Assembly (NCBI GenBank): GCA_964630835.1
Contig: CAZVZM010000001.1
Location: 77,212-141,211, forward strand
Direction: 5' to 3'
Origin: Halarsenatibacter sp964630835
GTDB taxonomy: Bacteria > Bacillota > Halanaerobiia > Halanaerobiales > Halarsenatibacteraceae
DNA: 64,000 bases
Below the pieces are notes generated by a model that saw only the letters and a program-made list of their open reading frames with translations, made no database searches and was not told where the DNA came from. The position numbers and the translations under genes are program-made. Below, piece by piece: positions 43,762 through 51,967 of this stretch; the stretch's first letter is position 1, and the number at the start of each line of letters is the position of its first letter.

Positions 43762-43994
43762 GTCCTCCGCTTCTGACCTGATAAATTACACTCATTTCTG
43801 AATATATCCATGTTCCGGCAATAATTATACATTATTTTTTACTTTTGCAGGAAATAATGGAGTTGAGGCATAAAATAATAGTTGAAGACCATTATAATTG
43901 TAGTTTGCTTTTTTGAATTTTCAGGCGTATTATCTTCTGGCTCTCCCTGATAAAAATTGTTGCTTCTTTAAAATTCACTTTTATAATGTTTGTT

Positions 43995-44137
43995 TCTGGA
44001 AAGTAAGGGGTGATGTGATACTGGAAATTTTTCGAGGACCGAATCAGGCTAAAGACTAAACTTAAGCAGAGGAAAAATTTCATTGTAAGCGGAGCCTCAT
44101 AGCTTTCTCCAACAACTGATGTGGAGAAGAACCACAG
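43995..44137. repeat. Dispersed intergenic repeat, modules R4, R2 (inverted) and R1 (inverted, partial)
   Basis: R4-like TGATACTGGAAATTTTTCGA within 43997-44049; inverted R2 at 44064-44105 (AAATTTCATTGTAAGCGGAG then CCTCATAGCTT); then CAACAACTGATGTGGAGAAG at 44109-44128, the inverted start of R1 as seen at 63887. Three modules in one gap show the mosaic nature of the family. Confidence 0.75.
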
Positions 44138-44222
44138 TTTTTAAGTGTTTGAAATTTTTTATCATGATATGAGAGCTGAAGTTTTTGATTAAGAACAGAA
44201 AATATTTAGAGGAGATGATAAA

Positions 44223-45596
44223 ATGCTTTTTGAAAAAATTAAATCACCTGGACTTGCTCATAATTCATATCTTATTGGCGACGGTGGAGAGGCGGCTGTT
44301 ATCGACCCCAGGCGGGATGTTCAGGCTTACCTGGAAGCGGCAGAAGCAGAGGACTATGCCATAAAATATGTTTTTGAAACACACCGCAATGAGGATTATC
44401 TAACCGGATCCCGCCCCCTTAAAGAGATGACAGGAGCAGAAATCTGGCACGCCGATGCGATGCTTGATTACAGTTATGGTCAGCCGCTGCAGGATGGTCA
44501 GGAATTTAAAATCGGCAGGCTTAAGCTTGAGGGCATGTTAACTCCAGGCCACACTCCCGGATCCTTCAGTTTTCTGCTGTATGGTTATGAAGGAGAACCC
44601 TGGATGGTATTCACAGGGGATGTCCTTTTTGCCGGTGATGTGGGACGGGTTGATTTTCTCGGTGAGGAAAACCTGGAGAAGATGGCGGGTAAGCTCTATG
44701 ATTCTATCCACGAAAAAATTCTTCCTTTAGGTGATGAGGTGATCCTCTGCCCTGCTCACGGTGCCGGTTCTGTATGCGCCAGCGCCATAGCCGACAGGGA
44801 ATGGACCACCATTGGTATAGAGAAAAATCTCAATCCTCATCTGCAGTATGAGAGCAGAGATGAGTTTATTGAAGAAGTGGGAAAGATGCTGGAGTACCCA
44901 CCCTATATGAAAAAAATGGAGGAAGTCAACCTTCAGGGGGCTGCACCGGTGACCGAATATAAAAAGCCTCCAGCTCTGTCTGTTGAAGAATTCATGGAAG
45001 AGATGGAGAAAGAAGATGCGGTAGTGATCGATACAAGATCTGAGGTTAGTTTTGCGGGAGCTCACATTCCTGGCTCTCTTTCCATCTGGAAGGATAATGT
45101 GCCCGCTTTTGCCGGCTGGTTTGTGCCTGCTGACAGCCCGGTGCTGCTGGTCAGCGAAGACGGTTATCCCCGGGAGGAAGTAAAACACCTTTTCCGGACC
45201 GGTTTTGATGACATAAGAGGATATCTTGCCGGGGGTCTTGTGAGATGGCATATGGCTGCCCGCAAAAGCAAAACCATAAACACCGTCCGTGTTGAGGAAC
45301 TCTGTGAGATTATCGATTATGATAAAGAAGATTATTTTATCCTGGATGTGCGCTCACATGAGGAAGTGGAAGGAGAAGGAGAGATAGCTGAAGCCGTCAA
45401 TATCCACCTGACCCAGCTGTTGAAAGATGATAATATCTCAAAACTGCCCGAAAATAAACAGATTTATATTTTTTGCGGCAGCGGTCTTCGTTCCATGACC
45501 GCAGCCTCCCTTCTCAAAAAGGAAGGTTTTGATAATTTAAGTGTGGTTTTGGGTGGGCTTATTGGCTGGAATTCCAGCACCTGTCCTATAAAATGA
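44223..45596 (+). CDS. Metallo-beta-lactamase-fold / double-rhodanese fusion protein
   Basis: 457 aa. Residues 1-240 form an MBL domain of the persulfide-dioxygenase-like group: LTPGHTPGSFSF, TGDVLFAGDVGR and PAHGAGSVC. The first metal motif, usually THxHxDH, reads T53-H-R-N-E-D-Y, so two His ligands are Asn56 and Tyr59. Two rhodanese domains follow (about 255-345, without a catalytic Cys; about 360-457 with active-loop FCGSGLRS). It probably handles persulfide or thiosulfate sulfur; the metal-site change may alter or abolish dioxygenase activity. Shine-Dalgarno GAGGAGATG. Confidence 0.87.
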   Translation: MLFEKIKSPGLAHNSYLIGDGGEAAVIDPRRDVQAYLEAAEAEDYAIKYVFETHRNEDYLTGSRPLKEMTGAEIWHADAMLDYSYGQPLQDGQEFKIGRLKLEGMLTPGHTPGSFSFLLYGYEGEPWMVFTGDVLFAGDVGRVDFLGEENLEKMAGKLYDSIHEKILPLGDEVILCPAHGAGSVCASAIADREWTTIGIEKNLNPHLQYESRDEFIEEVGKMLEYPPYMKKMEEVNLQGAAPVTEYKKPPALSVEEFMEEMEKEDAVVIDTRSEVSFAGAHIPGSLSIWKDNVPAFAGWFVPADSPVLLVSEDGYPREEVKHLFRTGFDDIRGYLAGGLVRWHMAARKSKTINTVRVEELCEIIDYDKEDYFILDVRSHEEVEGEGEIAEAVNIHLTQLLKDDNISKLPENKQIYIFCGSGLRSMTAASLLKKEGFDNLSVVLGGLIGWNSSTCPIK

Positions 45597-45647
45597 GCAC
45601 CCAACCTTACCGAAATACCGTTATCGTTATAGAGGATGACTTTTTAA

Positions 45648-46547
45648 ATGAGAGCGAAAAATGATTTATTAAACTGGCTGGAAATAATGAGGCCCTACAG
45701 CTGGCCGGCCACATTTGCCCCTGTTTTTATGGGGGCTGTGCTGGCCAGCTGGAAGGGAGAGATCTCACTTTCTCTGCTGGCAGTTATTCTTTTGGGAGTG
45801 ATTGCCCTGCACAGTGCAGCTAACTTTCTCAATGAATATTTTGACTGCAGGGCTGGTGTGGATGTGCCGGATACACAAAATACCAGCGAAGTTCTTCTGG
45901 AAGGGCGGCTTAATCCCCGACAGGTCTATCTGGCTGGCAGAGCGGTGATGATTATCTTTTTGCTGACAGCGCTCATTTTTTCTATAATGCTCTCCAGAAT
46001 GGGTATCATTTTATTCGCCCTGATGGGAGTATTTGGTGCCTATTTTTACACTGCCCCGCCATTTTCATTAAAATACAGGGGCTTCGGAGCGGCGGGGGCC
46101 TTTATTTTTTTTGGCTGGCTTCTTCCTCAGGCGGTTTTTTACACCCTTGCGGGGGAGCTCAGTCCAAACATGGTCTTTCTATACGTCTTCCCTCCCGGCC
46201 TTCTGATAGCGGCTATTCTGCATGGGAACAATATGAGAGATTTAGAGACCGATGCTGGGAAAATTGTCACTCTGGCAATTTTGCTGGGCGAAAGATGGGG
46301 AAAGCTTTTATTTTATATTCTAATATTCAGCCCATATATGTTCGCGCTCATCTATATTTTTGCAGGACTGCTTTCAAATAGCGCTTTTATTGTGTTTTTC
46401 TCTCTTCCCTTAGCCCTAAAAATTGCCTGGAGATTTGTTAAAGCTGAAGATCTGCAGTATGAGCTGCTGGCAAGAATTGATGAGAAGACTGCAGCGCTGC
46501 AGGCATTTTTTGGGACACTCTGGCTCTTTTCTCTGCTGCTGAAGTAG
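45648..46547 (+). CDS. UbiA-family prenyltransferase (MenA-like)
   Basis: 299-aa membrane enzyme with about eight to nine helices. The first Asp-rich motif is N62-EYFDCRAGVD-72 and the second is N194-NMRDLETD-202, which bind Mg-diphosphate. It resembles 1,4-dihydroxy-2-naphthoate polyprenyltransferase, but no other menaquinone genes are nearby, so the acceptor is uncertain. The ribosome-binding site is weak. It precedes the DUF3786 gene by about 40-60 nt. Confidence 0.85.
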   Translation: MRAKNDLLNWLEIMRPYSWPATFAPVFMGAVLASWKGEISLSLLAVILLGVIALHSAANFLNEYFDCRAGVDVPDTQNTSEVLLEGRLNPRQVYLAGRAVMIIFLLTALIFSIMLSRMGIILFALMGVFGAYFYTAPPFSLKYRGFGAAGAFIFFGWLLPQAVFYTLAGELSPNMVFLYVFPPGLLIAAILHGNNMRDLETDAGKIVTLAILLGERWGKLLFYILIFSPYMFALIYIFAGLLSNSAFIVFFSLPLALKIAWRFVKAEDLQYELLARIDEKTAALQAFFGTLWLFSLLLK

Positions 46548-46588
46548 TTTATCTACCAAGGATTTACAGAAGTTGAAGTGAAATTGAT

Positions 46589-47266
46589 TTGATTGAGGAG
46601 GGATGTCCAATTCTGGTTTATGATGATGGTGAGGATAATGATGAGAAAAAAAGTTATAGTCCCGCTCTAAAGCGGGCAAAGCAGAAGCTTTCTCGCACTG
46701 AAACGGAGGAGATATCTGACCGCACGGGTCTTGACTATATCGAGGAGAGCAGCCGGTTTGAAATAGTTTCTTTCGGAGAACCCTATTATGTGCATCATCC
46801 TTCCGGTGAGGTTGATGCCTCTCATTCCAGCCTGCCATTAAATCGAGGTATGGAAATTATTTTTCTGCATTTTCTTCTGGAGGGAAATGACTGCCCCCCC
46901 AGCGGGAGATGGATGAAAATGAAGGAGCTACCTGACGGAGCCCCCTATGACGGGCCTTTCCACCGGCAGGCGGTCAAGCCCCTTGTCAGGCAGATGGGGG
47001 AAGATCCTGATGCGTTGAAGGAAGCTGCCGCCAGATTGGAGGGAGAGTTTATCGATGAAGCGGATATAGGATTTAAGCTTTATCCGCTGCCTGATGTGCC
47101 TCTGATTTATCTGCTGTGGCGGGGAGATGAAGAAATAGAGGGAGGAGCCAATCTTCTTTTTGATTCATCTGTGATTATTAAACTCCATACTGAAGATGCC
47201 GCTGTCCTGGGGGAGTATGCAACCGATCTTCTGATCAGATTTTGTGAAGAGACAAAAAATTCATGA
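46589..47266 (+). CDS. DUF3786 domain protein
   Basis: About 218-225 aa, soluble. It resembles DUF3786 proteins, with SLPLNRGMEIIFLHFLLEG, a FHRQAVKPLV stretch and PLIYLLWRGDEE, then DSSVIIKLHTEDAAVL. Function is unknown; relatives are common in anaerobes. The start is unclear: TTG 46589 is in frame, but a strong GAGGAGGG at 46595-46602 sits inside it, with an in-frame ATT at 46610 at 7 nt and a CTG at 46613. An ATT start would be unusual. Confidence 0.72.
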   Translation: MIEEGCPILVYDDGEDNDEKKSYSPALKRAKQKLSRTETEEISDRTGLDYIEESSRFEIVSFGEPYYVHHPSGEVDASHSSLPLNRGMEIIFLHFLLEGNDCPPSGRWMKMKELPDGAPYDGPFHRQAVKPLVRQMGEDPDALKEAAARLEGEFIDEADIGFKLYPLPDVPLIYLLWRGDEEIEGGANLLFDSSVIIKLHTEDAAVLGEYATDLLIRFCEETKNS

Positions 47267-47725
47267 GCCAGGATTTCAATTTTTAACCCCAATCTAATTG
47301 GGCCTGATAAATAATTGAGCGTTTTCTAATAAAAAATTTAGATTTTTCTCCCCAATCAGTTATTGGATTTTGTTTAAGTTACTTTCATAATTATTATTCA
47401 TGGAAGCTATTAGGCTCCGTTCACAATTAAAGCTTTCCTCTGCTTTCCAGCATATATAGCATCTTTTCATAAAAAAAGGTTTTGGAAAAGAACCATAATT
47501 AAGAATAGCATGTCATCTCATATTTTCAGTCCTGAATAATCAAAACAATCTGTGTGTTAAATTCAGTCAAATAATCCAGTTGAAAATAAAATGAAGCAAA
47601 TATTAATGCGGGCAGCTGTCCACCACGGAAATCTTTTAATTTAGCCGACGGAAGTTCCGGCACTAAAAGGGTGAACAGAAGCCCGCTTTTTATTTAGAGG
47701 CTGTTTTATTCGGTCCTGCTTTAAC
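47267..47725. other. 459-nt convergent intergenic region
   Basis: Between the DUF3786 gene and the convergent dppC-like gene. It contains a degenerate R1-like stretch (about 47345-47400) leading into R2 at 47402 and R5 at 47443. After 47495 I see only a weak GCCG/CGGC hairpin near 47645-47665 and no clear terminator for either side. Confidence 0.6.
47402..47493 (+). repeat. Dispersed intergenic repeat, modules R2 and R5
   Basis: GGAAGCTATTAGGCTCCGTT (R2) through CCTCTGCTTTCCAGC, then CATATATAGCATCTTTTCAT and GGTTTTGGAAAAGAACC (R5). The junction shows that R2 and R5 can be directly fused. Confidence 0.78.
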
Positions 47726-48628
47726 TTACTGATGATGTTCTTCAGTTTTGGGGTCGAGGGCGTCTCTGAGTCCATCTCCTACAAGATTTAATGATAAAAC
47801 AGTGAGGACAATTGAAATCCCGGAAAAAGTCACAGGATAATGGTTAATGCGAATAAACTGTCTGGACTGGGAAATCATTCTTCCCCATTCGGGTGTGGGG
47901 GGCTGTACTCCCAGACCCAGAAAACTTAACCCTGCGGCAATAATAATCGAAGTGGCCATGTATAGCGTAGCCTGAACTATAACAGGATTTATTGAATTTG
48001 GAATTATATGTCTGAAGATTATACGAAAATCGGAGCTACCCAGTGCCCGGGCAGATTGAACATATTCCTGTTCAATTACACTGAGCACTGCTCCGCGGAT
48101 AAGCCTGGCAAAACGGGGTATAAAGGCAATTCCAACAGCCACCATCAAAAACCAGATATTTTGTCCAAGGGCAGCTACTATTGCCAGAGCCAGCAGCATC
48201 GAAGGCAAAGATAGAAGGACATCCATAAAACGCATAATAACACTGTCTATTTTGCCCCCATAATATCCTGCGATTATTCCCAGGCTGCAGCCAAATAATA
48301 TCCCTATTCCCACCGAAATAAATCCAATATTCAAGGAAATTCTGGCTCCATATATTATTCGGGAAAGCACATCTCGTCCAAAGCGATCAGTGCCCAGAGG
48401 GTGTTCCATGCTGGGCCCCTGCAGCCTTCTGGCCATGTTCTGTTCAATGGGATTGTGCGGAGCAATAAAAGGAGCAAATATGGCAGAAGCACCAATGATG
48501 ATTAAAAGAATAAGCCCAAAAACTGCCTTTTTATTGTAGGCAAAACGTTTTTTTATAATTTGCCAGCGAGTTTCTCGATCTTCTAACTGTTGTGTTTTTC
48601 CAGGCGTTGAAGAAGTGGTTTCATTCAT
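47726..48628 (-). CDS. Peptide/nickel-type ABC transporter permease (DppC/OppC family)
   Basis: 300-aa permease with about six membrane segments; the N-terminal cytoplasmic lead precedes helix 1 (AVFGLILLIIIGASAIF). HPLGTDRFGRDVLSRIIYG and the EAA-type loop ARALGSSDFRIIFRHIIPNS identify the DppC/OppC subfamily. Shine-Dalgarno AAGGAG. It follows the DppB-like gene by 61 nt. No ATPase gene comes after it. Confidence 0.9.
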   Translation of the reverse strand: MNETTSSTPGKTQQLEDRETRWQIIKKRFAYNKKAVFGLILLIIIGASAIFAPFIAPHNPIEQNMARRLQGPSMEHPLGTDRFGRDVLSRIIYGARISLNIGFISVGIGILFGCSLGIIAGYYGGKIDSVIMRFMDVLLSLPSMLLALAIVAALGQNIWFLMVAVGIAFIPRFARLIRGAVLSVIEQEYVQSARALGSSDFRIIFRHIIPNSINPVIVQATLYMATSIIIAAGLSFLGLGVQPPTPEWGRMISQSRQFIRINHYPVTFSGISIVLTVLSLNLVGDGLRDALDPKTEEHHQ

Positions 48629-48689
48629 TTTGAATACTCCTTTAGTAGTTCTTAATTAAAAATATCTATGACATAAGCATCTTTCATTA

Positions 48690-49619
48690 TTAATCATACT
48701 TTGTCTGCAGCCGGGGATCAAGATAAGCATACATAAAGTCCACAAAAGTATTTGCCAGTGCATAGGAAAGAGCAAATATGAGTATTGAACCCTGAACAAG
48801 AGGGAAGTCATTCTGTCGTATTGCTCCTACTATAAGCCGTCCCATGCCCGGCCAGGCAAAGACGGTTTCCGTAAGGACGGCACCAGCCAGAAGCCGGCCA
48901 AACTGCAGACCCATAATGGTAACAACAGGTATAAGAGCATTGCGCAGGGCGTGTTTATAGATCACAACTCGTTCCGCTACTCCCTTGGCCCGGGCTGTCC
49001 GAACATAATCCTCCTTCAGCACATCCAGCATGCTTGAGCGAGTTATCCGGGTAATTGTGGCGGTAGTTACTGATGCCAGAGCTATAGTAGGCAATATAAA
49101 ATTTCTTATATCCCATTCCATCCCGGAAGAAGGCAACCATCCGAGAACTACCGAAAATAAAAGTATCAGCATAATTCCGGTCCAGAACACTGGCATGCCG
49201 ACTGCAGTGAAAGTTATGCCGGTGAGAATATTATCCAGCCAGGAGTTAGGACGAGCTGCCGAGATCACCCCCGCCGGTATTCCCACGGATAGCGCTACCA
49301 AAGCCGCGGCAAGCCCCAGAGAAAGGGTGTTTGGTAATCTATGCCATACTTCCGTAGCGACCGGACGTCGCGAACGAAGGGACCTGCCCAGATCACCTCT
49401 CAGGACATCACTGGCCCAGTTAAAATACTGGACAGGAATAGGATCATTCAGGCCCATTTCTTCCCGTAGACTCTCCAGCTGATCTTCAGGGGCTCGCTCC
49501 CCCAGCATCAATAGAGCTGGATCTCCGGGGGTAATATGAATTAATAAAAATACCAGTATGGAAACCCCTATCAGCACGGGTATTAAAGCAAGAAGTCTTT
49601 TAGCCATATATTTCCACAT
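48690..49619 (-). CDS. Peptide/nickel-type ABC transporter permease (DppB/OppB family)
   Basis: 309 aa, six membrane segments. ITPGDPALLMLGERAP after helix 1, the EAA loop ARAKGVAERVVIYKHALRNA and the C-terminal YAYLDPRLQ are DppB/OppB hallmarks. AAAGGTGG lies before ATG 49619. It pairs with the following DppC-like protein. Confidence 0.9.
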   Translation of the reverse strand: MWKYMAKRLLALIPVLIGVSILVFLLIHITPGDPALLMLGERAPEDQLESLREEMGLNDPIPVQYFNWASDVLRGDLGRSLRSRRPVATEVWHRLPNTLSLGLAAALVALSVGIPAGVISAARPNSWLDNILTGITFTAVGMPVFWTGIMLILLFSVVLGWLPSSGMEWDIRNFILPTIALASVTTATITRITRSSMLDVLKEDYVRTARAKGVAERVVIYKHALRNALIPVVTIMGLQFGRLLAGAVLTETVFAWPGMGRLIVGAIRQNDFPLVQGSILIFALSYALANTFVDFMYAYLDPRLQTKYD

Positions 49620-49757
49620 GCAGTGAAACCACCTTTCCTGATTGTAAATATAAAGCAGGAAAAACCCTAACCATAAACATAAAATGTGAAAGTATTAATA
49701 CTGTTCGTTTTTCAATTATACCAGAGGCAAGTTGTAAAGTAAACAAAATAAGGAGTT

Positions 49758-49856
49758 TAAGGTTCTACTCCCAAACCGTTGCTGTGAAAAGATGCTACTT
49801 TGCTGGGAAGTCATAACTTATTAACACTTTTCAAAAACTGATGTGGAGAAAAACCG
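49758..49856 (-). repeat. Dispersed intergenic repeat, modules R5 and R1 fragment (inverted)
   Basis: GGTTCTACTCCCAAACCGTT through GAAAAGATGCTACTTTGCTG is R5 read on the minus strand; AACTGATGTGGAGAAAAACC after it is the inverted R1 start. Confidence 0.65.
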
Positions 49857-50019
49857 AGTTTAATAATCTTTAATCTAAAAGATTGTTGAAAACCCCTTAT
49901 TTACTTGATCTAACCCTTTATGCTTCCCATCATCATAGGGGGAAAATCTTAAAAATGCACTTTTTCAACAGTTTCCCGGGTGAATAAAAATCGAATCAAA
50001 AAATATTGGGAGAAAAAAC

Positions 50020-50056
50020 AATAAAGACAGGCAGCTGCGCACTGCCTGTCTTTATT
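50020..50056 (-). terminator. Strong terminator after the peptide-binding protein gene
   Basis: AATAAAGACAGGCAG (50020-50034) and CTGCCTGTCTTTATT (50042-50056) form a perfect 15-bp stem with a 7-nt loop. On the minus strand it ends in TTTATTGTTTTTT, a good Rho-independent signal 46 nt after the gene. Confidence 0.85.
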
Positions 50057-50102
50057 GCCTTTATATTTAATCTATCCTCTTTATATTCTATTTGCTCAAA
50101 TT

Positions 50103-51620
50103 TTACTCTTCGAAGTAAACTCCACTCAGGTCATGATGTCCGGCAGGGTGAGGAGTAAAGCCGCGCACATTGTCTCTTACTCCGTGGTATTCTTCCTCGT
50201 GAGCAATGAAAACCCAGGGTGCATCTTCGTAAATAAGCTCCTGAGCACCGTGGTAGGTGTCCATTCTCATCTCTTCATCTTCAAGCCGGCGGCCATGCTC
50301 CAGTCTTTCATCTACTTCAGGGTTGGTGTAAAAGGTGCGATTTCCATCATGGCCATGCTGTTCGCTGTGGAAGAGAGCGTAAAGACCATAGTCGGCATCT
50401 GCCGTTACAGTTGACCAGCCAAGAATGAACATGTCATGTTCGCCTGTTCCTGTTCTATCGAGATGATCTCCCCAGTCGAGCACTTCAACTTCTAAATCAA
50501 TATTCACATGTCTTAAATTATCCTGCACTATTTCCGCTATATCGATTCTCATAGGATTATCATCAGTATATAGTGTAGCTTCAAAACCATCTTCATAACC
50601 CGCTTCTGCCAGCAGTTCCTGAGCCTTTTCAACATCATAGCCATATGGTTCAAGCTCAGGATGGGCACCCCAGACCATATCTGAAATTGGCCCCATTGCT
50701 TTTGCAGCCTGACCTTCATAGACATGCTCTACTATTGGATCTATGTCAATTGCATAGTTTATTGCCTGCCTTACTTTTACTTCGTCAAAAGGTTCTCTCT
50801 CACAGTTAAAACCAATGTAATCTGTGCTGAGAGTTGGATAATTCACTAGATATACTCCGGGGTCTTCATCCAGCCTAGCCACATCTATAGGAGCGATCTC
50901 ATAAGAGATATGCGCTTCTCCTGTTTCTACTTCAATAGCACGAACTGTATCTTCCGGGACAGCTCTGAATCTCACCCGTTCAATTTCGGGCCCTTCGCCC
51001 CAGTAATCTTCGTTTGCTTCAAGCACAATATAGTCTCCGGTAGCCCACTCCTCAAATTCATAGGGACCTGTTCCTACTGCTACAAGAGTTCCATAATCTT
51101 CTCCGGCTTCTTCAGTTGCTGTTTCATTAAGTATGCCGGTGACCGGATGTGAAAGGTGACTTAATATTGGGACGAATGGTTCCTCCAGATGGAGCCTAAC
51201 TGTATAATTATCAATAACTTCAGTTTCTTCTACCATAGCCAGAATAAAAGCTGCTACAGCAGGATCGTCATCACAAAGCATTCTATCGAAGGTATATTTA
51301 ACATCGCTGGCGGTCAGCTCTTCTCCGTTGTGAAAATACACCCCTTCTCTTAATTCAAATTCCCATGTCGTCTGATCAATTTGTTCCCAGTCTTCGGCCA
51401 GACCAGGCTGGATTTGCATGTCTTCATCTTGATTAATTAAAGTGTCATAGATTTGTGCCCTCACCTGAGAAGTATACATGTCATTTTCGCCATGGGGATC
51501 CAGTGTTGTTCGGGTGGCACTTTGAGCAACGATCAATTCCTCCTGAGCCTGAGCGGGGGACCACATCAATCCAACAGCCACCAGAATTACAAATACGCTC
51601 AGCAGAGATTTTCTTAACAT
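50103..51620 (-). CDS. Extracellular solute-binding protein, family 5 (peptide/nickel type)
   Basis: 505 aa. Signal peptide of about 25 residues ending SPAQAQ, without a lipobox Cys. The mature protein has the SBP_bac_5 pattern: LDPHGENDMYTSQV, LAEDWEQIDQTTWEFELREGVYFHNGEELTASDV-type stretch (residues about 75-108), and VRQAINYAIDIDPIVEHVYEGQA. AGGAGGG precedes the ATG. It supplies ligand to the two permeases downstream. Peptides are the usual ligands but other solutes are possible. Confidence 0.92.
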   Translation of the reverse strand: MLRKSLLSVFVILVAVGLMWSPAQAQEELIVAQSATRTTLDPHGENDMYTSQVRAQIYDTLINQDEDMQIQPGLAEDWEQIDQTTWEFELREGVYFHNGEELTASDVKYTFDRMLCDDDPAVAAFILAMVEETEVIDNYTVRLHLEEPFVPILSHLSHPVTGILNETATEEAGEDYGTLVAVGTGPYEFEEWATGDYIVLEANEDYWGEGPEIERVRFRAVPEDTVRAIEVETGEAHISYEIAPIDVARLDEDPGVYLVNYPTLSTDYIGFNCEREPFDEVKVRQAINYAIDIDPIVEHVYEGQAAKAMGPISDMVWGAHPELEPYGYDVEKAQELLAEAGYEDGFEATLYTDDNPMRIDIAEIVQDNLRHVNIDLEVEVLDWGDHLDRTGTGEHDMFILGWSTVTADADYGLYALFHSEQHGHDGNRTFYTNPEVDERLEHGRRLEDEEMRMDTYHGAQELIYEDAPWVFIAHEEEYHGVRDNVRGFTPHPAGHHDLSGVYFEE

Positions 51621-51690
51621 TTTCTCCCTCCTCTTTCTGAATGGATTTTAAGTAAATCTTAAAAGGATTAAAATTCTATTTCTCAATATA

Positions 51691-51720
51691 AATTATATCA
51701 CATAATATATTCATATATCA
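51691..51720 (-). promoter_or_regulatory. Probable sigma-A promoter of the peptide-binding protein gene
   Basis: On the minus strand TTGATA (complement of 51715-51720) and TATAAT (complement of 51691-51696) with an 18-nt spacer, about 70 nt before the start codon. The region is AT-rich, so chance matches are possible. Confidence 0.5.
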
Positions 51721-51834
51721 AATAATATAAAAAGAATAATATACTGCAGCTACACTAACGCGACAAAAATTTAAAGCGGTAAATATCAATCTATTATGCG
51801 CTTCTCTTTTCTCCCATAATTATTTTAAATTGTA

Positions 51835-51851
51835 TTTGACTTTCTTTGACC
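51835..51851. promoter_or_regulatory. CtsR-type operator upstream of clpB
   Basis: TTTGACT-TTC-TTTGACC; on the minus strand this is GGTCAAA-GAA-AGTCAAA, which fits the known CtsR heptad direct repeat (RGTCAAA N3 RGTCAAA) exactly. It overlaps the clpB -35 box. ctsR itself is not in the window. Confidence 0.85.
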
Positions 51852-51864
51852 TTTATTGTAAAAT
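51836..51864 (+). promoter_or_regulatory. Sigma-A promoter of clpB
   Basis: TTGACT (51836-51841), 17-nt spacer, TAAAAT (51859-51864). The -35 box lies inside the CtsR site, so heat-shock derepression is expected. Confidence 0.75.
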
Positions 51865-51967
51865 TGATATTGAACTGATCAGCTCTCCTATAAAAAAAAT
51901 GCAAAAAAAGCAGGGGGAGCGTAATTATTCTTCAAAAAAAATTAAATAAATGTTTGAGGTGATCATT

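Larger units (their letters stand above)
49620..50102. other. 483-nt gap between the binding-protein and permease genes
   Basis: Contains the inverted R5 repeat (49758-49812), a short R1-like piece (ACTGATGTGGAGAAAAACC at about 49838-49856) and the terminator at 50020-50056. The permeases therefore probably need either read-through or a promoter of their own; I could not place one confidently. Confidence 0.6.

Noticed and set aside
43650..43832. 60-codon minus-strand ORF over the tex-downstream hairpin
   Set aside because: Its sequence is mostly the perfect inverted repeat and it has no ribosome-binding site.
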